Part shown: positions 18,370 through 27,892 of the stretch, piece after piece
How the letters are laid out: each line of letters starts with the position of its first letter
Position numbering within the stretch: position 1 is the stretch's first letter
From: Pirellulales bacterium
Lineage (GTDB): Bacteria; Planctomycetota; Planctomycetia; Pirellulales; JAEUIK01
Length of the DNA stretch: 40,727 bases
NCBI GenBank assembly: GCA_019694455.1
Contig: JAIBBY010000016.1
Location: forward strand, 56,001-96,727
Direction: 5' to 3'
Position numbers and translations under genes: made by a program
Notes under the pieces: model-generated
The model's database searches: none
Told to the model about the DNA's origin: nothing
What the model saw: the letters and a program-made list of their open reading frames with translations, nothing else

Positions 18370-19653
18370 ATGAATCGCATTCCACGGCGTCACTTTTTAG
18401 GGGCCGGATCGGTGATCGCCGCCGGCGCATGGCTCGGCCGGGCCTGGGGACAAGACACGTCGGCGGCGCCCGCGTTCGCCGCGGAGGCCAAGTTCGAACC
18501 GCAATCGACACTGCTCACCTGGCAGCGCGATCCGACCACGACGATGACGATTCAGTGGATTGGCACGGAGGAAGAGGGAAAAGACCGCCCGATCTGGTAC
18601 GCCAAACTGGGTTCGATGGAATGGAAATCGGCGATCTGCGAGGTGCGCGAATTCCCCTCGCCCAAGTACAAGGTGTATCGCACAGAGTTGACTGGCCTGG
18701 AACCGGGAGGCGAATACAGTTTTCGGATCGGGCTGGATTCCAAGGAGCGCCGATTTCGGACCATGCCGACCAAACCGACGAACACGCTCCAGTTCGTATC
18801 GGGCGGCGATGCGGGCGCGGGCAACGCGGCGCGCGAGACCAATGAGCTAGCCGCGAAGCAAGACCCGATGTTCGTAGTGCTCGGCGGCGACCTGGCGTAT
18901 GAAAACGGGATGATCGCCGGCAACTTTTTGCAATTCTTGAAGAATTACTCCGACCAGTTGATCGACAGCGAAGGCCGAAGCATTCCGATGCTGGCCTGTC
19001 TTGGCAACCATGAGGTGCGCGGCGGATACAGCACCTCGCGCAAGTCGGCGCCGTTCTTTTACGCGATGTTCGATGGTCTGTTCGCGGACAACGGATTTGG
19101 CTCCATCGACTTCGGCGACTACATGTCGATTATTTTGCTCGACTCGAATCACACGACGCCGATCAAGGGTGAGCAAACGAGCTGGCTGGAGAAGCAGCTA
19201 CGCGAGCGCGAAGAATGCCCCAACGTGTTTGTGTTTTATCATGTGCCGTCGTATCCATCGGTGCGGCCGGTGAATTTGGACGACATGGAGAAGGGCACCG
19301 GATCGGACAGTCGCAAGCACTGGGTGCCGCTGTTCGAGCGTTTCAACGTGGACGCGGTGTTTGAACACCACGACCACGCCTACAAACGCACGCATCCACT
19401 GCTCGATGGGTTGGTCGATCCCAATGGCGTGCCGTATTTGGGAGACGGCTCGTGGGGCAAGCTCCGGCGGCCCGTTTCGCCCGAGGATCGCCCGTATCTC
19501 AAGGTGGTGGACGAGGCGTATCACATGTCGTTGCACCGGATCGAGGGGGCGGAGCGCTTTCACGTGGCGCTGTCCGACCACGGCAAGGTTGTCGACGTGT
19601 GCTCCACCAAGAAGCGGAGCCGCATGTACCCGCAGTTTTCGACCTCGCTGTAA
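18370..19653 (+). CDS. Tat-exported purple acid phosphatase-like metallophosphoesterase
   Basis: The 427-residue protein begins with a twin-arginine signal (RRHFLG at 6-11, hydrophobic to about residue 27), so it is exported folded. Residues about 45-132 form the fibronectin-like N-terminal domain of purple acid phosphatases. The catalytic domain has all expected metal ligands: Asp147, Asp174 and Tyr177 in GGDLAY, Asn213-His214 in GNHE, His291 in YHVPS, and the HDH of EHHDHAYKR (334-336). It probably hydrolyses phosphomonoesters outside the cytoplasm, which would help phosphate acquisition. TGGAGA six bases before the ATG supports the start. It lies 103 bases after hemL and converges with recG. 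Confidence 0.92.
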   Translation: MNRIPRRHFLGAGSVIAAGAWLGRAWGQDTSAAPAFAAEAKFEPQSTLLTWQRDPTTTMTIQWIGTEEEGKDRPIWYAKLGSMEWKSAICEVREFPSPKYKVYRTELTGLEPGGEYSFRIGLDSKERRFRTMPTKPTNTLQFVSGGDAGAGNAARETNELAAKQDPMFVVLGGDLAYENGMIAGNFLQFLKNYSDQLIDSEGRSIPMLACLGNHEVRGGYSTSRKSAPFFYAMFDGLFADNGFGSIDFGDYMSIILLDSNHTTPIKGEQTSWLEKQLREREECPNVFVFYHVPSYPSVRPVNLDDMEKGTGSDSRKHWVPLFERFNVDAVFEHHDHAYKRTHPLLDGLVDPNGVPYLGDGSWGKLRRPVSPEDRPYLKVVDEAYHMSLHRIEGAERFHVALSDHGKVVDVCSTKKRSRMYPQFSTSL

Positions 19654-19709
19654 GGCAACAGGTTGGTCGGGACCACGATCGCCAAGATCGAGCTACCGGC
19701 GATGCGGGG

Positions 19710-21806
19710 TTACCCTACGTCGCCCAGTTCGAGCGACTGCCCGTAGCGTACCAGCATCATCCGGCGCAGCCGGGCATGTTGGGGCTGCGCCAACCCTGGA
19801 TCGGCCGCCACGGTTTCCGTGGCGGCGCGGCGAGCTTCGTCGAGCACGGCGGCGTCTCGCAAGAGATCGGCGATCCACAGCGGGGGCAAGCCATGTTGGC
19901 GCGATCCGAAGAGGTCGCCGGGGCCGCGAATCGCCAGATCGAGTTCGGCCAGTTCGAAGCCGTCGGTGGTCTTGGCAAAGGCCTCCAATCGGCGGCGCGA
20001 CTCATCGGTTTGAGGATCGGCGAAGACGCAGCATTGACCAGGGAAGAGCCCACGACTGACGCGGCCGCGCAATTGATGCAGTTGCGAGAGGCCGAAGCGT
20101 TCGCCCCCTTCGATGGTCATGAGGGTGGCATTGGGGACATCGACGCCGACTTCGATGACCGTGGTGGAAACGAGCACTTGCAAATCGCCGCGGCGAAACG
20201 ACTCCATGACCTGCTGCTTTTCCGCCGGGCTGAGACGCCCGTGCGCCAGTCCAACGCGAAAGTCGGCGAGTTCGCCGTTGATGAGCGTCTCAAAGGTTTC
20301 TTGCACGCTGGCGGCTTCGATTTCTTCCGACTCCTCAACGAGCGGCGCGATGACATAGCCTTGTCGCCCCTCGCGCAACTTCTCTCGAAAAAACTCCCAC
20401 CAACTGGCGCGGCGATCGGCGGCCGGCAGATAGGTGCGAACAGCCTGGCGTCCCGGCGGCGCGGTCTTCAAGGTGGATACATCCAGGTCGCCAAACAACG
20501 TCATGGTGATGGTGCGCGGAATGGGCGTGGCGGTCATGACCAGATAATGCGGATCAGCGCCGGCGCTTTTGAGCCGGGCGCGTTGACGCACGCCGAACTT
20601 GTGCTGCTCATCGATGACCACCAAACCGAGCCGGGGGAATTCGACGTCGTTTTGCAGAATCGCCTGGGTGCCGATCACCAGGTCGATTTCGCCCGCCGCA
20701 ATGGCGGCGAGAACGCGCGACTTGTCGGCGGCTTGCATTCCGCCGGTCAGTATCGCGCGGCGGACGCGGCTTTCGTGGAGCAAGTGATCGAGCGTGGCCG
20801 CATGTTGGCGGGCCAGCACCTCGGTCGGCGCCATCAGCACCGCCTGGCTCCCGGCGGCGATTGCCAGCAGCACGGCATAGACGGCGATGACGGTTTTGCC
20901 CGTGCCAACGTCGCCTTGCAGCAGGCGGTTCATGGGATAAGGGCGGGCCAGATCGGCGACGAGATCGCGGATGGCGGCTTCTTGATCTGGTGTTAATTCA
21001 AACGGAATGAGCCGCCTGATTCTGGCGTCGATTTTGGGGGTAATCTCCAGTTGTGGCGAGCGCGACATGACGCGCTGTTGCTGGCGCCGCAAGGCGAGCG
21101 CCAGTTGTAGGATGTAAAGTTCTTGATAAACGAATCGACGGCGCGCCTCTGTCAGCCGCGCCTGATCCGCGGGGAAATGGATGTTTTCGATGGCCGGCGC
21201 AATCGGCATGATTTGATGCGCGGTGAGGAAGCTTTCGGGAAAGGCCTCCTCCAATAGCGGCGCGCTGATGCCGAGCGCCTCTTGCACCGCGCGGCGCACG
21301 TGATGTTGCGACAGGCCCTCGGTGAGGGAATAGAGGGGCAGAATTCGGCCTTCGATGTTGGTTTCTTCGGCGGCGAGCCATTGCACCTTGGGATGCGTCA
21401 TTTCCCAGGCGCGCCCTTTGAGAACGGCCTTGCCAGAAACGAGCAGCCGTTGCCCCGTGTGAAACTTCTTCTGCATGAAGGGCTGGTTGAACCACACCAG
21501 TCGTAAATATCCGCCGTCCCCCTCGATGAGCACACCAAGCACATGACGGCGCCCAAAACTGCCGCCGGAGGCTTCGACCTCGGTGACCGTGCCGACGGCG
21601 CTTTGCAGCGAACCGCTTTGGAGTTGATTGAGCGGACGAAGATCGGTCAGGTCTTCGTAGTCGCGGGGGAAATAGAACAAGAGGTCGAGCACGTTGTTCA
21701 GTTCCAAGCGATGGAACTGCGGCAACAGGCGATCGCCGACCGCGCGGAGTTGCGCCAAGGGGCGCCCCAGGACCGCAAGAACTTGCTTTTCGCCGGCAGA
21801 TGACAT
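19710..21806 (-). CDS. recG: ATP-dependent DNA helicase RecG
   Basis: RecG remodels stalled replication forks and branch-migrates Holliday junctions. The 698-residue protein has the wedge (OB-fold) domain in its first 190 residues (LLFYFPRDYEDLT, VTEVEASGG), then Walker A GDVGTGKT near residue 298, DEQH box in VIDEQHKFGVRQR near 397, MTATPIPRT motif III, and the helicase C-terminal segment with STTVIEVGVDVPNA and QLRGRVSRG. The TRG-like GDLFGSRQHGLPPL follows. The length is typical. The gene is separate from its neighbours: it converges with the phosphatase gene, and tRNA-Asp lies upstream on the same strand. Confidence 0.96.
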   Translation of the reverse strand: MSSAGEKQVLAVLGRPLAQLRAVGDRLLPQFHRLELNNVLDLLFYFPRDYEDLTDLRPLNQLQSGSLQSAVGTVTEVEASGGSFGRRHVLGVLIEGDGGYLRLVWFNQPFMQKKFHTGQRLLVSGKAVLKGRAWEMTHPKVQWLAAEETNIEGRILPLYSLTEGLSQHHVRRAVQEALGISAPLLEEAFPESFLTAHQIMPIAPAIENIHFPADQARLTEARRRFVYQELYILQLALALRRQQQRVMSRSPQLEITPKIDARIRRLIPFELTPDQEAAIRDLVADLARPYPMNRLLQGDVGTGKTVIAVYAVLLAIAAGSQAVLMAPTEVLARQHAATLDHLLHESRVRRAILTGGMQAADKSRVLAAIAAGEIDLVIGTQAILQNDVEFPRLGLVVIDEQHKFGVRQRARLKSAGADPHYLVMTATPIPRTITMTLFGDLDVSTLKTAPPGRQAVRTYLPAADRRASWWEFFREKLREGRQGYVIAPLVEESEEIEAASVQETFETLINGELADFRVGLAHGRLSPAEKQQVMESFRRGDLQVLVSTTVIEVGVDVPNATLMTIEGGERFGLSQLHQLRGRVSRGLFPGQCCVFADPQTDESRRRLEAFAKTTDGFELAELDLAIRGPGDLFGSRQHGLPPLWIADLLRDAAVLDEARRAATETVAADPGLAQPQHARLRRMMLVRYGQSLELGDVG

Positions 21807-21931
21807 GCCACGATTCTACCGGTCGACGGGCCGCATGCCCGGCGCCGGCCATTCGCGCTGGAACGCCAATTGGCGGGCGAACCCGCAAAACTGGCATGGC
21901 CGGAAGAACTGGTCGCCGCGGCGACTACAAG

Positions 21932-22005
<74 letters not shown>

Positions 22006-22023
22006 GATTTGGGCAGACCGGGA

Positions 22024-22052
22024 ATTATAAATCGCTGTAGGCGCTTCGCCAA
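22024..22052 (-). promoter_or_regulatory. promoter of tRNA-Asp
   Basis: On the minus strand TTGGCG (22052-22047) and a perfect TATAAT (22029-22024) are separated by 17 bases, and the tRNA begins 18 bases after the -10 box. This is the best-matching promoter in the window. Confidence 0.7.
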
Positions 22053-22173
22053 GGGTGGTGCTGGCGCATTCGCCGGCTGGGAAATATCCGTCATAGGCGG
22101 CGAGCGTGACCTAGGCTTGGGTAGCGATCTTTCCTGCTTCGCGCCCCAATTCCCTACCCCTGCACGGTCAGCC

Positions 22174-22308
22174 ATGTGGGATATCTACCGCACGACGATG
22201 CGCACGATCAATGGCTGGGACACCCACGAGTGGATGATGGCGTACGCCTTGCTGGTGGTCGCCGGAATGGTGCTGCTGCGCGGATTTGGGTCGCGTAAGA
22301 GTTATTGA
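22174..22308 (+). CDS. small single-span membrane protein (44 aa)
   Basis: This short frame encodes MWDIYRTTM, a WDTHEW segment, one hydrophobic span (MMAYALLVVAGMVLL) and a basic tail GFGSRKSY. The pattern of one membrane helix with a positively charged cytoplasmic end is protein-like. The ribosome binding site is weak. The gene lies between tRNA-Asp and the diguanylate cyclase gene, 95 bases before the latter. I do not recognise a function. The frame stays open upstream to 21694, but that part runs antisense through the tRNA and recG and is not coding. Confidence 0.5.
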   Translation: MWDIYRTTMRTINGWDTHEWMMAYALLVVAGMVLLRGFGSRKSY

Positions 22309-22403
22309 GGCGACATTCGAGGAACAGCAACGGACCACGGGTTGGAAGCTCCCCTACGAGCTGAGCTTGTCGTTGGTTCGTCCTGAGCAGAGACAACAGC
22401 GTC

Positions 22404-23378
22404 ATGGACAGCAGCATCTTTGAAGGCATCGTCAGCTCCGCTCCGCATTTGCCGGCACCGGTTGCGCTCGCCGTGGTGGCGGTGCTTGGCTATTTTGTCG
22501 GCCGACTGCAACTATCGCGCGGCGCACAGCTAGAGAGCCAGGCGCGCCGTGAGTTGATGCGGGCGCAGGTGGTGGCCAAGGAGCTGGAGAAAATCGCCGA
22601 AGTGATTCGGCAGAATCTCACCAAGCACGACACGAGCGTGGCGAAGTTCAAGGACCGCGTGCGCGAGCTATCGAACGGGCACGACGAAGAGGCGTTCAAA
22701 CAGTTGTGCCGCGAGGCGGAGGATATCCTGCGGCCGACGATGCGGCTGGCCAACGAAATTTCGCACGCCTACGAAGAGATTCGGCGCCAGACGACCATGC
22801 TGATGTCGCTCACAGAAGTGCGCACCGATCCGTTGACCGGATTGCGCAACCGCCGCGCGCTCGACGAGGCGCTAGAAACCATGTTCGCGATGAAGACTCG
22901 CTACGGCCAGCAGTTTTCGGTCGCCATGTTCGATATCGACTCGTTCAAAAAGGTCAACGACGAACATGGCCACGTGCGCGGCGACCGGGTATTGCGAGGC
23001 GTGGGCAGCCTGCTCGACAACGGCGCTCGCTCCACCGACCTGGTAGCTCGCTACGGCGGCGAAGAGTTCGTCGTCATCATGCCGCAAACCGACTTGGCGG
23101 GCTCATGCTTGCTGGCTCAGCGGTTGCGGAAGGCGGTCGAGCGCGAGGCGATCGCCGACTTGCGCATCACCATTAGCGGCGGTGTCGCCCTGGCCAAGGA
23201 TGGGGAGGATGTGGCCACATTCGTCGCCCGCGTCGACAAGGCCCTGTACTGCGCCAAGGAAATGGGGCGCAATCAGGTGTGCGTGGACGACGGGACACGG
23301 ATCTCGCTGGTGGAAGACATGGAGCCCGCGGACACCGGCGTGTTAGCCAGCGCGTTGCCGGCCCGGGTGCATATTTAG
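22404..23378 (+). CDS. membrane-anchored GGDEF diguanylate cyclase
   Basis: The 324-residue protein has one N-terminal membrane helix (about 18-35), a helical linker (about 40-135) and a GGDEF domain (about 140-300). The domain opens with DPLTGLRNRRALDE, carries the metal site in FDIDSFKKVND, and has an intact GGEEF active site at 218-222. An RxxD motif (RSTD, 209-212) sits exactly five residues before it, the classical c-di-GMP product-inhibition site. It should therefore make c-di-GMP with feedback control. No EAL domain or target gene lies nearby. The helical linker suggests control by dimerisation (inference). Confidence 0.95.
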   Translation: MDSSIFEGIVSSAPHLPAPVALAVVAVLGYFVGRLQLSRGAQLESQARRELMRAQVVAKELEKIAEVIRQNLTKHDTSVAKFKDRVRELSNGHDEEAFKQLCREAEDILRPTMRLANEISHAYEEIRRQTTMLMSLTEVRTDPLTGLRNRRALDEALETMFAMKTRYGQQFSVAMFDIDSFKKVNDEHGHVRGDRVLRGVGSLLDNGARSTDLVARYGGEEFVVIMPQTDLAGSCLLAQRLRKAVEREAIADLRITISGGVALAKDGEDVATFVARVDKALYCAKEMGRNQVCVDDGTRISLVEDMEPADTGVLASALPARVHI

Positions 23379-23405
23379 CAGCCCGCTGAAAAATTCAACC
23401 GGCTG
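23379..23405. terminator. imperfect hairpin between convergent genes
   Basis: CAGCCCGCTGAA (23379-23390) pairs with TTCAACCGGCTG (23394-23405) with two mismatches around a three-base AAA loop. It begins directly after the stop codon of the cyclase gene and faces the end of the convergent kinase gene. There is no T tract after it on the plus strand, so intrinsic termination is weakly supported. It resembles the common gene-end element containing GCTGAAAAA. Confidence 0.4.
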
Positions 23406-23478
23406 TTGGGCCAGCAGTGACGCTGCGGATGGGTGTTGGCAGCCAACTGACTGCACGGCCGGCCGAGCCATGGCCACT

Positions 23479-25170
23479 CTAGAGCGCTATGCGTCCTCGC
23501 CGGCGCATGCGCCTTCTGAGTCGCTCGGCGGCCTTGTTTGTGGCGCGCCAAATTCGCGGCAAATCGGCCTGGGGGCGGCGCGTGGCGCGCAGGTAGCACC
23601 GCAAGAACTCTAAGGCGGCGGCGCGGCCGATCCAGGCGTAGCCGTCGAAGCTGACAGCCAGCCGAGCCAGGTTGCGGACCACCAGGCGTTCTGTGAATCG
23701 CCACGGCTGACGAAGCCCGTCGAGGTCGACCAAGTACGCGCGGAAGTCGCTGTCTTGCGGCGCAACAATGATGTTGGAGGCTTTGAGGTCGCGGTGGACA
23801 AAGCCCCAGAGGTGCAATTCGCCAATCAGGGCGCCCAGCGTCGCGGCGGCGGCGCGCACCGCCTGGCGCCGCGCAATTGGCGAGAGGGTTGACAGTTCCC
23901 AGCAGTAGTGGTGCAAGTTGATAGCGCCGACAATCCATTCCGTCGCCAGGTAGCTTACGCGATTTGAGGTTTCGCACATGAGGAGGGGGCGTGGCGTGGC
24001 GATGCCGCGCGCCAGCAGGGCATGACCTGCGCGCCACGCGCGGCGCGCGCGAGTCTCGACAAATCGGCTGGCCAATTTGCGCCGCCAAGTGACTGGCTGA
24101 TGTCGCTTGTAGCCGACAGCCACCGGGCGGCCATCGATCTCCAGTTCTCCCTCAACCAACCAACTTGAGCGGGCCAGCTTGATTGGCTTGTGGAGATTGG
24201 TGGCGATCAGGGAATGGGGATCGCCAGCGAGCCGCTGCAACTGCGCGGCGCCGACCCCTTGCACCGCATGTGCCCGCACGCCCGCAGCGCGCTGGCGAAT
24301 ATAATCTCGATTGCTGGCGAGCGCGCGTTTGTCGCGTGAGCGGTAGACACTGGCCAAGTATCGCTGCAATCTCGATTGCATTTGGCGAAAGGCGGCGCGC
24401 CGGTCTTGCTGCGCGAATTCGGGTCGTCCGGCGAGGTACATTCGCCAGAAGCGCCACTTCTCGGCGCGCGTGGCCAGATAGCGAAAACTGGACGCGAGCA
24501 TCACCAAGCTGGCCTGGCTGCGACGCCAACCGAGCGGTCGACCGATACGTACGTTAGGCACATCGATCAAATGGAGTTGAATATTTCCGTTCTCGACGCG
24601 GGCCAACAAGTTGCCAATGTGCAGATCGTCGTGATCGATGCCGGCGCGATGGACTTGCGCTAAGAGGTGGGCCAAGCGATCGACCAATTGCCGCCGAGTA
24701 CGCGCCTGCGCGGCGAGTTCGAGGGCGGGCAACTCGCAGGCTATGAACTCATCGAGCGCTCGCGCTTGCTGTATCGCCTGGCTGATAAAGAAACTCTCGC
24801 CGGCAGCAGGTCCCGCAACGACCTGGCCGTAGGCCACGGCGGTGATGGTCGGCACGTTGCGGCGAGCAATTTCTTGCGCCTTGACCCACTCGCGTCGCGA
24901 CGGAGAAGTGCGCAGCCATCCGAACCAACGATGCCACCAGGCGACGCCTCGATCGTGCTTCAGATAGATCGGACTATCGGGCAGATCCACGCGGTAGACG
25001 ACACGGTGCGCGCCCGACTTGACGATGTGAGCCGCACCGCTTGCGAGCCAGGATGGGACTGGCAGGTCTCCTCGATATCCGGCTTGAGTCGCCTGCGGCG
25101 CAAATCTCCAGCGCACCGCGCCGGCGCGGATCGATTCGGGCAGTCGTTGTGTGGAATTGGCGGCGGACAC
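23479..25170 (-). CDS. tandem WaaP/InaA-type (Kdo/LPS kinase-like) double kinase
   Basis: The 563-residue protein consists of two protein-kinase-like domains of the lipopolysaccharide kinase (InaA/WaaP/KdkA) type. The first (about 45-250) has a putative ATP lysine Lys71 (YLKHDRG), a catalytic loop HDDLHIGN (180-187) and Asp203 in LIDV. The second (about 320-540) has Lys355, HRDLKASN (459-466) and Asp482 in LVDLDG. Both have the residues needed for catalysis. Known relatives phosphorylate the heptose or Kdo sugars of LPS, or other small or lipid targets. The C-terminus is very basic (RRRMRRRGR). The start is GTG with AAGGA eleven bases upstream. It diverges from the HerA-like gene. Confidence 0.83.
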   Translation of the reverse strand: MSAANSTQRLPESIRAGAVRWRFAPQATQAGYRGDLPVPSWLASGAAHIVKSGAHRVVYRVDLPDSPIYLKHDRGVAWWHRWFGWLRTSPSRREWVKAQEIARRNVPTITAVAYGQVVAGPAAGESFFISQAIQQARALDEFIACELPALELAAQARTRRQLVDRLAHLLAQVHRAGIDHDDLHIGNLLARVENGNIQLHLIDVPNVRIGRPLGWRRSQASLVMLASSFRYLATRAEKWRFWRMYLAGRPEFAQQDRRAAFRQMQSRLQRYLASVYRSRDKRALASNRDYIRQRAAGVRAHAVQGVGAAQLQRLAGDPHSLIATNLHKPIKLARSSWLVEGELEIDGRPVAVGYKRHQPVTWRRKLASRFVETRARRAWRAGHALLARGIATPRPLLMCETSNRVSYLATEWIVGAINLHHYCWELSTLSPIARRQAVRAAAATLGALIGELHLWGFVHRDLKASNIIVAPQDSDFRAYLVDLDGLRQPWRFTERLVVRNLARLAVSFDGYAWIGRAAALEFLRCYLRATRRPQADLPRIWRATNKAAERLRRRMRRRGRIAL

Positions 25171-25378
25171 CGGTTGTCGCTTCCTTGCTTTCCGGCGCGC
25201 CGGCCTTGCGAGCAGTGCTGGCGCGGGGGGATTATAGGCGACTTGACGCCGTGTCCCTAGCCGAACTTCCGCGGAGAAACCGGTTTCGCGCGGGGTCGAC
25301 TGACTGTGCTAGCATGTGTCTCGCGGGAGTGTTGCCGCTCTCAGGGAATGACTTGCCATACCACTGGAATACGCCGCA

Positions 25379-27820
25379 ATGCAAGATTTTGAAAAGCTTG
25401 GCCTGTTCTACTTGGGACGCGTCTTCGATGTCGACCAGAAGAGCGCGAGCGACGAGTTGTTGCTGTATGACGCCAATGATCTGGTGACGCACGCGGTTTG
25501 CATTGGCATGACGGGGAGCGGCAAAACGGGCCTGTGCCTGTCGCTATTGGAAGAAGCGGCGATCGACGGCGTGCCCTGTCTGGCGATTGATCCCAAGGGA
25601 GATATTGGCAACCTGTTGTTGACCTTCCCGGGTTTGAGCGGCCAGGAGTTCACCCCGTGGATCAACGCTGACGACGCGCGGCGGGAAGGCGTCACGCCGC
25701 AACAGTTGGGTGATCGAGAGGCGGAAAAATGGCGGAAAGGACTTGCCGAGTGGGGGGAGGATGGGGCACGCATCGAGCGATTGCGCGCGGCCGCGGAGAT
25801 TCGCCTGTTTACGCCCGGCAGCACGGCTGGCCTGCCACTTTCGATTCTTCCTTCGTTCTCAGTGCCGCCAGTGGCAATACAGGCCGACGCGGAGTTGTTT
25901 GGCGAACTAGTGCAGTCGGCGGCGCGTAGCCTGTTGGCGCTATTGGGCCTGCACGACGACACGGGGCGCAGCCGGGAGCAAATCCTGCTCTCGAACATCT
26001 TGGAATCGGAGTGGCGCGAAAACAAAAGCATTGCCTTGGGCGATCTGGTGCGGTTGATTCAAAACCCGCCGATCGAGCGCGTTGGCGTTATGGAGCTCGA
26101 AGCGTTCTTTCCGGCGAAAGAGCGATTTGAGATGGCGCTGACGCTCAACAACCTGGTGGCGGCGCCCGGCTTTGAGGCTTGGCTGGAGGGGGAACCGCTC
26201 GATATTCAGTCGCTGTTGTATTCGCCAGACGGCAAGCCGCGCGTCGCCATTGTTTCGATCGCTCACCTCAATGACGATGAGCGCATGTTCGTCGTCACGC
26301 TCCTCTTGCAACAACTGGTCGCTTGGATGCGCGCTCAGCAAGGCACGAGCAGCTTGCGGGCGATTTTATATATGGACGAGATTGCGGGGTATCTGCCGCC
26401 GACGGCTAACCCGCCATCGAAAGCCTCGTTCTTGACGTTGCTCAAGCAGGGACGGGCGTTTGGGCTCGGCGCCCTTTTGGCAACGCAAAATCCCGTCGAT
26501 CTCGACTACAAGGCGCTGTCGAACGCAGGCACCTGGTTCCTTGGCAGATTGCAAACCGAGCGCGATAAAGCGCGCGTGCTCGAAGGACTGGAAACCGTCG
26601 CCGCAAGCTCCAGCACGGGGTTTGATCGACAACGGATGGACCATTTGCTGGCATCGCTGCCCAAGCGCGTGTTCTTGATGAACAACGTGCACGATAGTGG
26701 TCCGGTCACATTCCAGGTCCGTTGGGCAATGTCGTATCTGCGCGGACCATTGACCCGCGATGAGATGCGGCGCTTGTGCGACCCCCAGCGGCCAGACTCG
26801 GGTGGAGAGGCGCCGGGCCGATTGGCAAATCAAGCCCGGGTGTCCACCACTGCCGCGCCAAGCGACGGCTCGCACGCGAGTCGACCGGTGCTGCCCCCCA
26901 AGATTCCGCAGATATTTTTAACTCCGCGCGAGGCGCATGCGGAGCAGAAGGTTGTGTATCAAGGCTCGATCGTCGGAGTTTGCGATTTGCATTTTCGGTC
27001 GGATAAAGAACAAGTCGACTCGGTCCGCACGGAAACTGGCTTGCTGGTCGCGAATGAAGGAGGCCTTTCCGCAGATTGGGAATGGCAGGATGCGCCCTGG
27101 GGGGACGAACGCTTTGTCAGCGGGCCGATCGCCGGCGCCAGCTATATGGCGCTTCCGGCGGCGGCGCTCGACACCAAGAATTACACGGCCTGGAAGAGAT
27201 CCCTGGTTGATGCGGCGTATCGCGAGCGGAAACTGCAACTCTTGAAAAACTCGGAACTGGAGGTCACCCAAAAGCCGAACGAGCCGGAACGCGATTTTCG
27301 AGTTCGTGTGAATCAGGCCGCCCGCGAAGTGCGGGACGCGAAGATAGCGAAGCTTCGCGAACAGTACGACAAGAAGCTGTCGGCATTGAACGAGAAATTG
27401 CGTAGGGCCGAAGCGGCCGTGGAGCAGCAAATTGGCCAGCAATCGCAGCAAAAGTTGCAGAGTTGGATGTCGGCCGGAGCGACCTTGCTGGGCGCCTTAC
27501 TTGGGCGTCGAGCCTTGAGTTACACCAATGTCAGTCGCGCGGAAAGGACCGTGCGCAACTTTGGCCGGGGCTCGAAGGAGGCCCAAGACGTGGAGCGGGC
27601 CAAGGCGATTGAGGCGGCCGTCGAAGCGGACATTGCCAAACTGCAGCAAGCGCTGACGGACGAAACCGCGCAGATCCAAGCGGAGCCAGAACGGCTGGCG
27701 GCCATGATGGAAACGATCTTGGTGGCGTCGAAAAAGTCGGAAATCGCCGTACGGCGACTGTCGCTCTTGTGGATGCCGATGGCGGTGGACGCCGCGGGAG
27801 CGTTGCGACCGGCATGGTAG
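25379..27820 (+). CDS. HerA-like (DUF87-type) P-loop ATPase with C-terminal coiled coil
   Basis: The 813-residue protein belongs to the HerA/FtsK-like ATPases. Walker A GMTGSGKT lies at residues 43-50, a DPKGD segment at about 73-77, Walker B LYMDEIAGYLPP near 333, and the TQNPVDLDYK sensor plus RLQTERDKAR (arginine-finger-like) at about 365-395. Residues about 604-780 are rich in charged heptad-like sequence and probably form a coiled coil. Archaeal HerA works with the NurA nuclease, and other members act in DNA translocation or defence; no nuclease partner is present here, so the role is open. A strong terminator follows the gene. Confidence 0.82.
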   Translation: MQDFEKLGLFYLGRVFDVDQKSASDELLLYDANDLVTHAVCIGMTGSGKTGLCLSLLEEAAIDGVPCLAIDPKGDIGNLLLTFPGLSGQEFTPWINADDARREGVTPQQLGDREAEKWRKGLAEWGEDGARIERLRAAAEIRLFTPGSTAGLPLSILPSFSVPPVAIQADAELFGELVQSAARSLLALLGLHDDTGRSREQILLSNILESEWRENKSIALGDLVRLIQNPPIERVGVMELEAFFPAKERFEMALTLNNLVAAPGFEAWLEGEPLDIQSLLYSPDGKPRVAIVSIAHLNDDERMFVVTLLLQQLVAWMRAQQGTSSLRAILYMDEIAGYLPPTANPPSKASFLTLLKQGRAFGLGALLATQNPVDLDYKALSNAGTWFLGRLQTERDKARVLEGLETVAASSSTGFDRQRMDHLLASLPKRVFLMNNVHDSGPVTFQVRWAMSYLRGPLTRDEMRRLCDPQRPDSGGEAPGRLANQARVSTTAAPSDGSHASRPVLPPKIPQIFLTPREAHAEQKVVYQGSIVGVCDLHFRSDKEQVDSVRTETGLLVANEGGLSADWEWQDAPWGDERFVSGPIAGASYMALPAAALDTKNYTAWKRSLVDAAYRERKLQLLKNSELEVTQKPNEPERDFRVRVNQAAREVRDAKIAKLREQYDKKLSALNEKLRRAEAAVEQQIGQQSQQKLQSWMSAGATLLGALLGRRALSYTNVSRAERTVRNFGRGSKEAQDVERAKAIEAAVEADIAKLQQALTDETAQIQAEPERLAAMMETILVASKKSEIAVRRLSLLWMPMAVDAAGALRPAW

Positions 27821-27844
27821 CCGGCTGATGCGTTCTGGCGCGCC

Positions 27845-27881
27845 GGGCCAGCGATGCCACGCGGTCCGCTGGCCCCCTTTT
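27845..27881 (+). terminator. intrinsic terminator after the HerA-like gene
   Basis: GGGCCAGCG (27845-27853) pairs perfectly with CGCTGGCCC (27867-27875) around a 13-base loop, and CC plus TTTT follow (27876-27881). It begins 24 bases after the stop codon. Confidence 0.8.
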
Positions 27882-27892
27882 CAGGCTTGACT

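Noticed and set aside
19654..19709. Possible terminator between the convergent phosphatase and recG genes
   Set aside because: No stem of useful length followed by T could be found on either strand.
19452..20996. 514-residue plus-strand frame antisense to recG
   Set aside because: It starts inside the phosphatase gene in another frame and runs antisense through recG; both real genes are unambiguous.
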